Shown here: positions 15,799 to 21,457 of the stretch, in pieces
Layout of the letters: every line of letters begins with the position of its first letter
Numbering within the stretch: position 1 is the stretch's first letter
Assembly: GCA_044346445.1 (NCBI GenBank)
Contig: JBIIZD010000035.1
Location: forward strand, 1 to 23,472
Reading direction: 5' to 3'
Source: CAISGS01 sp044346445
Lineage (GTDB): Bacteria; Pseudomonadota; Alphaproteobacteria; Caulobacterales; Caulobacteraceae
Length of the DNA: 23,472 bases
The notes under the pieces: model-generated
What the model saw: the letters and a program-made list of their open reading frames with translations, nothing else
Told to the model about the DNA's origin: nothing
Database searches by the model: none
Translations under genes and position numbers: made by a program

Positions 15799-16485
15799 TC
15801 AAGGCTCTGCGCGCCAATCCGATGGAATGAGCGGCCGAAAGCCAGACAACCGCTCGACATCTTGCGTCCAACGATTTGCGCCTCGCCCCGAAAGGAAGAC
15901 GAGGTGTATCACATTTCCAAGGCCTAAGGCCAAACTCAATTCCTCTCCGGAAAAGATTCCGAGCAATTTAGGCCTTCTAGCGGCCCGGCGAGCAATCTGC
16001 AAAATCTTGCGCCGCCCGTCCTCAGCACCGTCACTGGCCTCGATCATCCAGGCCACCTTGCCTGATGTAATCGCTGCGGCAGCTTTTTCAAAGCCAAACG
16101 TAAGGTCGCCAGCCCGCCGTGCAAGCCCCAAGCCGTCCAAAATCCGCCGAGTCAACAAAGCTTCGACCTGATCGGCCAGATTGGTCGGCGCGGTCAGCCT
16201 GGCCTTGGCGGCACGCGAAAAGCTTGCCTTTTTAGCCGCAAGGCTCACCGCTTCACGATTAGCGCTAACCCATAGACCCCGGCCCGGCAACTTGCGCGCC
16301 AGATCGGCAACCACGGCCCCGTCGGGACCGGCGACAAATCGGATCAGGCCAGCCTCAGCCACCACCTCGCCTGAAACGATGCAGCGCCTTTCGCGGTCGG
16401 CCTCAGCCTTGGTGTTATAGACCCTAGCCTCAGCCGCCTCGATGGCTCGCCCCGGCTCAAGCGGGTCATCTGGCGGGGTGGTCAT
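15799..16485 (-). CDS. ylxR: YlxR (DUF448) RNA-binding protein with L7Ae-like C-terminal domain
   Basis: A 228-residue fusion of the kind common in alphaproteobacteria. The N-terminal YlxR/DUF448 domain (about 30-100) has ERRCIVSGE, LIRFVAGPDG and the signature LPGRGLWV. The C-terminal part (about 105-205) looks like an L7Ae/L30e-type RNA-binding fold, with ILDGLGLARRAGDLTFGFEK and a following alpha/beta pattern. It probably binds RNA in the cytoplasm and acts with NusA or the ribosome; the exact role is uncertain. It begins 14 bases after the nusA stop and is followed by infB, the conserved nusA-ylxR-infB order. The 99-base gap to infB (15700-15798) contains a small CCGGG/CCCGG hairpin at 15771-15792 and no convincing promoter or terminator. 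Confidence 0.92.
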   Translation of the reverse strand: MTTPPDDPLEPGRAIEAAEARVYNTKAEADRERRCIVSGEVVAEAGLIRFVAGPDGAVVADLARKLPGRGLWVSANREAVSLAAKKASFSRAAKARLTAPTNLADQVEALLTRRILDGLGLARRAGDLTFGFEKAAAAITSGKVAWMIEASDGAEDGRRKILQIARRAARRPKLLGIFSGEELSLALGLGNVIHLVFLSGRGANRWTQDVERLSGFRPLIPSDWRAEP

Positions 16486-16499
16486 CTAGGGCGTCCCGC

Positions 16500-18146
16500 T
16501 CAGGCCTCTGGCTCTGGGTTGGAGACTTCGACTTCGGCTTCGGCTTCGAGTTCGGCTTCGTCCTCGATTTCTTCAACCGCTTCAGGTGCCTCGATCCAGC
16601 CCATAATTATCCGGGCGCGCATGATCAGGGCCTCAGCGTCTTCCGGCGACAGATTGAAGCTTTCCAACAAGCCTGCCTGACGCACGCGCTCGGTGCCCTT
16701 GACCTCAAACCAGCCGCGCAGATCGTCTGGCACCAGATCGGCCAGGTCCTCAACCGTCTTGACCGCGCCAGTGCCCAGGGCAATCACCATGGGCATGGTC
16801 AGGCCCTCAAGCTGGGTCAAGGCATCCTCAACGCCCAGTTCGCGGCGCTTGGCATCAAGCTCAACCGCCTCACGCTCCAGGAAGTCGCGGGCGCGCGCTT
16901 GCAGCTCCTCAGCTGTATCGTCGTCAAAGCCTTCAATGCTGGCGATTTCTTCGGCCTCGACATAGGCCACGTCTTCAACGGCGGCAAAGCCTTCGGTGAC
17001 CAGCAGCTGGGCGATAACCTCATCGACATCCAGGGCTTCTTGGAACAGGACCGTGCGTTCGGCAAATTCGCGCTGACGGCGCTCGCTCTCCTGGCTCTCG
17101 GTCATAATATCGATCTGCCAACCGGTCAGTTGGCTGGCGAGGCGCACATTCTGGCCGCGGCGGCCAATAGCCAGAGACAATTGCTCGTCCGGCACCACGA
17201 CTTCAACGCGCTCGTCTTCTTCGTCCATCACCACCTTGGTCACCTCGGCCGGAGCCAAGGCATTGACGATAAAGGTTGGCTCATCGGGCGACCACTGGAT
17301 GATATCGATCTTTTCGCCCTGAAGCTCGGCCACCACAGCCTGAACCCGGCTACCGCGCATACCCACGCAGGCCCCGACCGGATCAATCGAGCTATCATTC
17401 GAAATAACAGCCATCTTGGCCCGGCTGCCGGGATCGCGCGCAACGGCCCGAATCTCGATCACGCCGTCATAGACTTCCGGCACTTCTTGCGCAAACAGCT
17501 TGGCGAGGAAGCCGCCATGCGCGCGGCTGAGCATGATTTGCGGGCCCTTGGCCTCGCGGCGCACGTCGTAAATATAGGCCCGGACGCGGTCGCCAATCTG
17601 GAAGTTTTCGCGAGGAATCGACTGGTCGCGGCGCATAATGCCCTCGCCCCGGCCAAGATCGACAATCACATTGCCATATTCAACGCGCTTGACCGTGCCA
17701 TTAATGACTTCGGAAATGCGGTCCTTAAATTCTTCATACTGACGCTCACGCTCAGCTTCGCGCACCTTGTGGGTGACGACCTGGCGCGCCATCTGGGTCT
17801 GGACCCGGCCAAATTCGAAGGGCGGCAAGATTTCGGTATAGGCCTTGCCGATCTGGGCTTCTTTGTCGTCCTTCATGGCATCGGACAGGGCCTGTTCGGC
17901 ATAGGTATTCTCAACCGTCCCATCAGCAACCACCGTAACCACGCGGGTAATGGTCATTTCGCCGCTGCGCTGGTCGATATGGACGCGAATATCGTGCTCT
18001 GCGCCATAACGCGAACGGGCGGCCTTTTGGATCGCCTCCTCAATCGCCTCAATGACGATCTCCTTATCGATCGATTTTTCGCGGGCGACCGCATCAGCAA
18101 TTTGCAGCAGCTCAAGGCGATTGGCGGAAATACCGGTGACACTCAT
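16500..18146 (-). CDS. nusA: Transcription termination/antitermination factor NusA
   Basis: A 548-residue RNA-polymerase-binding factor that controls pausing, termination and antitermination. Domain order is standard: N-terminal domain starting LELLQIADAVAREKSIDKE (about 1-125), S1 domain (about 135-200, with VKRVEYGNVIVDLG), two KH domains (about 205-345, with DPVGACVGMRGSRVQ and AIGRRGQNVRLAS), then helix-hairpin-helix/acidic-repeat modules (about 370-515). The last 30 residues are strongly acidic (EEIEDEAELEAEAEVEV), and length is near that of other alphaproteobacterial NusA. Its start overlaps the rimP stop as ATGA, so the two are translationally coupled. The operon leader holds an intrinsic terminator where NusA could regulate its own synthesis; that is inference. 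Confidence 0.97.
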   Translation of the reverse strand: MSVTGISANRLELLQIADAVAREKSIDKEIVIEAIEEAIQKAARSRYGAEHDIRVHIDQRSGEMTITRVVTVVADGTVENTYAEQALSDAMKDDKEAQIGKAYTEILPPFEFGRVQTQMARQVVTHKVREAERERQYEEFKDRISEVINGTVKRVEYGNVIVDLGRGEGIMRRDQSIPRENFQIGDRVRAYIYDVRREAKGPQIMLSRAHGGFLAKLFAQEVPEVYDGVIEIRAVARDPGSRAKMAVISNDSSIDPVGACVGMRGSRVQAVVAELQGEKIDIIQWSPDEPTFIVNALAPAEVTKVVMDEEDERVEVVVPDEQLSLAIGRRGQNVRLASQLTGWQIDIMTESQESERRQREFAERTVLFQEALDVDEVIAQLLVTEGFAAVEDVAYVEAEEIASIEGFDDDTAEELQARARDFLEREAVELDAKRRELGVEDALTQLEGLTMPMVIALGTGAVKTVEDLADLVPDDLRGWFEVKGTERVRQAGLLESFNLSPEDAEALIMRARIIMGWIEAPEAVEEIEDEAELEAEAEVEVSNPEPEA

Positions 18147-18703
18147 TGGTCAGGGCCCTCTTCATCTTCGGACAGATCTTGGTCAGTCATACGCGCGACC
18201 CGCTCTTCGGCGCCGCGCTTCATCAATTCGTCAGTCAGCACCAGCTTGGCCTCAATCACCCAGTCAAACGGGATCAAGGTGGTGTGGTCTGGCTCGCCGT
18301 CCAGATTAATGGCGATATTGCCATCTTCTAGCCCAGCAAGCTGGCCCTTGAAACGCTTGCGCCCCTCGCACAGGCGGTCCAGTTCCAGCCGGGCCTCTAG
18401 ACCCTCATAAGTCTCAAAATCTTTTTGCCGGGTCAGGGGCCGATCAATACCGGGGCTTGAAACCTCTAGCAAATACTCGCCCGTGATCGGGTCAGCGGCA
18501 TCCATCACCTCGGCCACAGCCCGCGATAAGGTCGCACAGCCCTCAACATTCATGGTGCCATCCGGGCGTTCGGCCATGATTTGCAGGCGGCGGGTCTGGG
18601 TGCCACTCATCAGGCGCAGGCGCACCAGCTCAAACCCGGCGGCCTCAACCACGGGGTCTAGCAGGTCAATCAGGTGACGGTCTTCGCTTGTCTTGCCGCG
18701 CAA
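18143..18703 (-). CDS. rimP: Ribosome maturation factor RimP (TTG start)
   Basis: A 186-residue 30S assembly factor. Two domains are visible: an N-terminal alpha/beta domain (LLDPVVEAAGFELVRLRLM, then LQIMAERPDGTMNVEGCATLSRAV and the signature YLLEVSSPGIDRPLTR) and a C-terminal SH3-like barrel (about 90-165). The start is set at a TTG at 18703, because family similarity begins at RGKTSEDR and a GAGG site lies 7 bases upstream. In-frame ATGs at 18775 and further up would read through the terminator hairpin and lack ribosome sites. The TTG can itself be paired in a small hairpin, CTTGC-GCG-GCAAG (18692-18704). It is the first gene of rimP-nusA-ylxR-infB, overlapping nusA by 4 bases, with an acidic C-terminal tail. 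Confidence 0.92.
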   Translation of the reverse strand: MRGKTSEDRHLIDLLDPVVEAAGFELVRLRLMSGTQTRRLQIMAERPDGTMNVEGCATLSRAVAEVMDAADPITGEYLLEVSSPGIDRPLTRQKDFETYEGLEARLELDRLCEGRKRFKGQLAGLEDGNIAINLDGEPDHTTLIPFDWVIEAKLVLTDELMKRGAEERVARMTDQDLSEDEEGPDQ

Positions 18704-18723
18704 GTTTAGCCTCGTAAAGCAAC

Positions 18724-18752
18724 AAAAAAGCGGCGAGCCTTCCGGCCGCCGC
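18724..18752 (-). terminator. Intrinsic terminator in the rimP-nusA leader (attenuator) or after trmB
   Basis: On the minus strand, a 9-bp stem, GCGGCG plus GCC paired with GGC plus CGCCGC with one bulged T (18730-18752), closes on a GGAA tetraloop. Six T follow (18729-18724). It lies 88 bases past the trmB stop and about 20 bases before the rimP TTG. Because a good promoter lies upstream of it at 18792-18820, it sits inside the rimP operon leader and should act as an attenuator, as well as stopping transcripts coming from trmB. Confidence 0.88.
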
Positions 18753-18791
18753 CCGAAAGCGTCATCCAACGCCATCGATCGATGTGAGGGT

Positions 18792-18820
18792 CTTATAGAC
18801 GCCTGGAGGGAGCTTGTCAC
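18792..18820 (-). promoter_or_regulatory. Sigma70-type promoter of the rimP-nusA-infB cluster
   Basis: On the minus strand, GTGACA (18815-18820, 5 of 6 to the -35 consensus) is followed after exactly 17 bases by TATAAG (18792-18797, 5 of 6 to -10). It lies 21 bases past the trmB stop. The expected start is near 18785, giving a leader of about 82 bases before the rimP TTG, with the terminator in its middle. Confidence 0.75.
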
Positions 18821-18840
18821 GCCCTCAAAGCTCTGACGAC

Positions 18841-19533
18841 CTAACTTCGCACAAAATCCAAAAACACCGGCGCGCAGTCGCCCAGCTTTTTTTCTTCATA
18901 GCGGGTGGTGAAATGGTCCGCCGGGGGCTGGGTCCAGTCCTGGGCGCGCTCTGCCGTCCAGGTAAAATCAGGGCTGAGATTGATGCGCTGCAGGCTCCAA
19001 TCGGCATAATCGGCCCAGTCCGTGGCAAAGCGCAGACGCCCGCCGGGGCGTAACACCCTGGCCAGTTCGTCAATCACAGGGGCCTGTACCAGGCGGCGCT
19101 TATGGTGGCGGGTCTTGGGCCAGGGGTCGGGAAACAGGATAAAGGCCCGGTCCAGACAGCCATCGGGCAGGGCCTTCATCAGGTCGCGGGCATCGCCTTG
19201 CAATATGCGAATATTGTTCAGGCCCTGCTCGTCAATATAGCGCACGGCGCTGGCGGCACCGTTCAAGAACGGCTCCGCCCCCAAGATCAGCACATCGGGA
19301 TGCGCGCCGGCCTGAGCGGCCATATGCTCGCCGCCGCCAAACCCGATCTCCAGCCAGACCGCGCTAGCGCCTGGCATCAGGGCATGGGGATCAATCGGCC
19401 CAAGCTCTGGATCGGGCAGGGCCAGGCCCGGCATCAGGTCCTCAATAAGGGCGGCCTGACGCGATTTGAGCTGGCGCGCCTTGACGCGGCCATAGGAGCG
19501 CAGCGGGCCGTGGGGTTTTTGACCGATAGACAT
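18841..19533 (-). CDS. trmB: tRNA (guanine46-N7)-methyltransferase
   Basis: A 230-residue SAM-dependent enzyme that makes m7G at tRNA position 46. The N-terminus RSYGRVKARQLKSRQ (about 12-26) is typical of alphaproteobacterial TrmB. The SAM-binding motif LEIGFGGGEH is at 61-70, the GAEPF acidic strand end near 85-89, and the family signature FPDPWPKTRHHKRR at 134-147. LRPGGRLRFATDWADYA and the C-terminal TRYEEKK that recognises tRNA are also present. Length is normal. No clear ribosome site precedes the ATG. It follows metK, which makes its cofactor SAM, across a 72-base gap filled by a large inverted repeat. A promoter for rimP starts just past its stop. Confidence 0.96.
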   Translation of the reverse strand: MSIGQKPHGPLRSYGRVKARQLKSRQAALIEDLMPGLALPDPELGPIDPHALMPGASAVWLEIGFGGGEHMAAQAGAHPDVLILGAEPFLNGAASAVRYIDEQGLNNIRILQGDARDLMKALPDGCLDRAFILFPDPWPKTRHHKRRLVQAPVIDELARVLRPGGRLRFATDWADYADWSLQRINLSPDFTWTAERAQDWTQPPADHFTTRYEEKKLGDCAPVFLDFVRS

Positions 19534-19548
19534 GGACTGGGTTTAAGC

Positions 19549-19588
19549 ATTTTTAGGCGGCGGCGGTAGTCACACGCCGCCTAAAAAT
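19549..19588. repeat. Perfect 14-bp inverted repeat between metK and trmB
   Basis: Arms ATTTTTAGGCGGCG (19549-19562) and CGCCGCCTAAAAAT (19575-19588) are perfectly complementary around 12 bases. In either transcript direction the T-run is on the 5' arm and the A-run on the 3' arm, so it is not an ordinary intrinsic terminator. It would form a very stable RNA hairpin, between 17 bases past the metK stop and 15 before the trmB start. It may be a processing or stability element, a barrier in front of trmB, or a dispersed palindromic repeat. Confidence 0.8.
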
Positions 19589-19605
19589 ATCGTCGCAATA
19601 TCTGA

Positions 19606-20802
19606 TCAGGCCAGACGGCTCAGTTCGCCGACCAGATCGGTCTTTTCCCAGCTAAAGCCGCCCTGATTGTCCGGCTGGCGGCCAAAATGGCCATAGGCGG
19701 CGGTGCGGGCATAGATGGGCCGGTTCAGTTGCAAGTGCTCGCGGATCGCCCGGGGCGTCGCGCCGCCCACCAGTTCTGGCAAGACATTTTCCAGCATGGC
19801 TGGATCAACCCGGCCCGTGCCATGCAGATCGACATAGAAGGACAAGGGCTGGGCCACACCGATCGCATAGGAGATCTGGATGGTGCACTTGTCGGCCAGA
19901 CCGGCTGCGACAACATTCTTGGCCAGATAGCGGCACATATAGGCAGCCGAGCGGTCAACCTTGGTCGGGTCCTTGCCCGAAAACGCACCGCCGCCATGCG
20001 GGGCCGCACCGCCATAGGTATCGACAATAATCTTGCGCCCGGTCAGGCCCGCATCGCCATCGGGCCCGCCAATCTCGAACCGGCCAGTGGGATTGATGTG
20101 CCATTTGGTCTTGCGGGTGACCAAGCCCTCTGGAAACACCGACAAGACATGCGGCTTGATCAGGTCCATGACCCGCTTGGATGTGGCGATCTTGCCATCA
20201 ATCCGCTTCTTGTGCTGGTGCGAGACCACGATCTGCAACACCTGGACCGGCTTGTCATTTTCATACAGCAAGGTCACTTGGCTCTTGGCATCCGGCTCCA
20301 GTTCCGACAGCACGCCCGAATGGCGAAGCTCGGCCAGACGGCTCAGAATATCGTGGCTGTATTGCAAGGTGGCCGGCATGAGTTGCGGCGTTTCATTGGT
20401 CGCATAGCCAAACATAATGCCCTGATCGCCCGCACCCTCATCCTTGCTGGCCGAGGCGTCGACGCCTTGGGCAATATGTGCGGACTGGCCGTGAAGATGG
20501 CAGGAAAACTTGGCCTTTTCCCAGTGAAAGCCCTTTTGCGCATAGCCAATATCCTTGATCGCGGCCCGCACCTTGGATTCCAACCCCGCGATAATGGCCT
20601 TGGTCTTGTCCTTGGACGAGGCGCGAACCTCTCCGGCCAGGACAATGCGATTGGTGGTCACGAGGGTCTCACAGGCCACCCGCGCCTCTGGCTCTTCGCC
20701 GATAAATGCATCAACCACCGTATCGGAAATGCGGTCAGCAACCTTGTCAGGGTGACCTTCAGACACGCTCTCACTGGTGAAAATATAGGAAGGACGGCTC
20801 AA
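19606..20802 (-). CDS. metK: S-adenosylmethionine synthetase (TTG start)
   Basis: A 398-residue enzyme that makes SAM from methionine and ATP in the cytoplasm. SRPSYIFTSESVSEGHPDK opens the protein, with His/Asp ATP ligands in GHPDK (16-20). GAGDQGIMFGYA starts at 123, and the phosphate-binding loop GGGAFSGKD is at 270-278. FSWEKTD stands near the C-terminus. The three-repeat MetK fold should be intact. The start is set at TTG 20802, because family similarity begins exactly there and AGGAG lies 7 bases upstream. An in-frame extension to 20886 would run through the leader and has no support. The upstream 119 bases hold a promoter, a perfect dyad and a foldable leader, pointing to tight control. 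The neighbouring trmB uses SAM. Confidence 0.97.
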   Translation of the reverse strand: MSRPSYIFTSESVSEGHPDKVADRISDTVVDAFIGEEPEARVACETLVTTNRIVLAGEVRASSKDKTKAIIAGLESKVRAAIKDIGYAQKGFHWEKAKFSCHLHGQSAHIAQGVDASASKDEGAGDQGIMFGYATNETPQLMPATLQYSHDILSRLAELRHSGVLSELEPDAKSQVTLLYENDKPVQVLQIVVSHQHKKRIDGKIATSKRVMDLIKPHVLSVFPEGLVTRKTKWHINPTGRFEIGGPDGDAGLTGRKIIVDTYGGAAPHGGGAFSGKDPTKVDRSAAYMCRYLAKNVVAAGLADKCTIQISYAIGVAQPLSFYVDLHGTGRVDPAMLENVLPELVGGATPRAIREHLQLNRPIYARTAAYGHFGRQPDNQGGFSWEKTDLVGELSRLA

Positions 20803-20812
20803 GGCAAAACTC

Positions 20813-20881
20813 CTGGTTGGACGCACCCTGTCCGAATAGACCGGGTCGCAGGACATACGGCCCTGCAGCACTGACAACCAG
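20813..20881 (-). promoter_or_regulatory. Structured metK leader that can pair with its own ribosome site
   Basis: On the minus strand, CTGGTTG (20881-20875) is perfectly complementary to CAACCAG (20819-20813), whose last two bases belong to the metK AGGAG site (20814-20810). Between them are two further helices. P2 has 8 pairs with two wobbles (20867-20860/20854-20847, 5-base loop). P3 has 8 pairs and one mismatch (20846-20838/20833-20825, 4-base loop). Together these make a three-way junction that hides part of the ribosome site, as translational riboswitches do. I do not recognise it as a known SAM riboswitch class. A start site from the -10 at 20882-20887 would remove part of the outer 5' arm, so the outer helix needs a start further upstream. 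Confidence 0.45.
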
Positions 20882-20910
20882 ATCATATAAAGATATGTTT
20901 ATATGTGCAA
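20882..20910 (-). promoter_or_regulatory. metK promoter overlapped by a perfect 22-bp operator-like dyad
   Basis: On the minus strand, TTGCAC (20905-20910) and TATGAT (20882-20887) are separated by 17 bases. TATAAA at 20898-20903 is an alternative -10 for a more upstream start. Across this promoter lies a perfect dyad, CATATAAA-N6-TTTATATG (20884-20891 and 20898-20905), covering the -10 and most of the spacer. It is well placed for a repressor of metK. Candidates are the adjacent XRE protein or an ArsR-type SAH/SAM-responsive regulator known in other proteobacteria. Confidence 0.65.
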
Positions 20911-20921
20911 GTGCCTTAAAA

Positions 20922-21380
20922 CTAACCCGCTTCCGGCCCTTGATCCGACGAAACCAGGGTCAGATTTGGCTCACCCATGGCCCGCACCAAGTCCAATAGG
21001 CGACGGCGCACGCGGCCTTTCGGGATTTTGGGGAACAGGGTGGCCAATTCCATACCTTCCGAAGTCATCAAAAAGTCGTGAACAAACTGGTCGCTGCCGC
21101 TTTCGGCAAAGCCCATTACGTCCGAGTGCGCCGGGGCATTGAGGCCTTCAAAAAAATAGGCCACTGGCGTGCTCAGCGCCTTGGCGATCTCAAATAGTTT
21201 ACTCGCGCTGATCCGGTTGGCCCCGCGCTCATATTTTTGGACCTGCTGAAAGGTCAATTCGAGGCCTTCGGCCAGTTTTTCCTGGCTGATACGCAAGAGC
21301 TTACGGCGCATTCGCACACGCGAACCGACATGAAGGTCGATGGGATTGGGACGGCGTTCTTTGGGCTTTGGAGGGTTCAT
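20922..21380 (-). CDS. XRE-family helix-turn-helix transcriptional regulator
   Basis: A 152-residue DNA-binding protein. A Pro/Lys/Arg-rich leader (MNPPKPKERRPNPIDLHVG) precedes a Cro/C1-type HTH at about 20-75: VRMRRKLLRISQEKLAEGL, LTFQQVQKYERGANRIS, SKLFEIAKALSTPVAYFFEG. The C-terminal part (about 80-152) is a small helical domain ending RRRLLDLVRAMG, typical of alphaproteobacterial regulators of this type. Start 21380 (ATG, with GAAGAG about 10 bases upstream) is preferred over an in-frame TTG at 21410. Its target is not known. The perfect dyad just upstream suggests autoregulation, and its position before metK suggests it may touch that gene; both are inference. It lies between lnt (77 bases) and metK (119 bases), an arrangement I associate with this order of bacteria. 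Confidence 0.9.
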   Translation of the reverse strand: MNPPKPKERRPNPIDLHVGSRVRMRRKLLRISQEKLAEGLELTFQQVQKYERGANRISASKLFEIAKALSTPVAYFFEGLNAPAHSDVMGFAESGSDQFVHDFLMTSEGMELATLFPKIPKGRVRRRLLDLVRAMGEPNLTLVSSDQGPEAG

Positions 21381-21414
21381 GACGAGTGCTCTTCGCAAAA
21401 AACGATGCAAGGTA

Positions 21415-21436
21415 GAAATTTGTTAAGACAAATTTC
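21415..21436. promoter_or_regulatory. Perfect 9-bp dyad upstream of the XRE regulator gene
   Basis: GAAATTTGT (21415-21423) and ACAAATTTC (21428-21436) are perfect inverted copies separated by TAAG. The 22-bp site is AT-rich in GC-rich surroundings and lies 35 bases before the xre ATG, within the 77-base gap after lnt. A GTGACA at 21442-21447 (minus strand) could be a -35, with the dyad lying over the expected spacer and -10. It is a strong candidate operator, most simply for autoregulation by the XRE protein. Confidence 0.6.
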
Positions 21437-21457
21437 GCAACTGTCACGTGATTTTGT

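Noticed and set aside
16899..18410. 503-codon plus-strand open frame opposite nusA and rimP
   Set aside because: Antisense shadow of two confidently identified genes; no family resemblance and no separate regulatory signals.
18704..18820. 39-residue N-terminal extension of RimP
   Set aside because: It would translate the promoter -10 region and terminator hairpin; similarity begins at the TTG at 18703, which has a good ribosome site.
19549..19588. Ordinary Rho-independent terminator after metK
   Set aside because: The GC stem is followed by A-run sequence rather than T on the minus strand, so it was listed as an inverted repeat instead.
19687..20874. 395-codon plus-strand open frame opposite metK
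   Set aside because: Antisense shadow; metK is intact on the minus strand.
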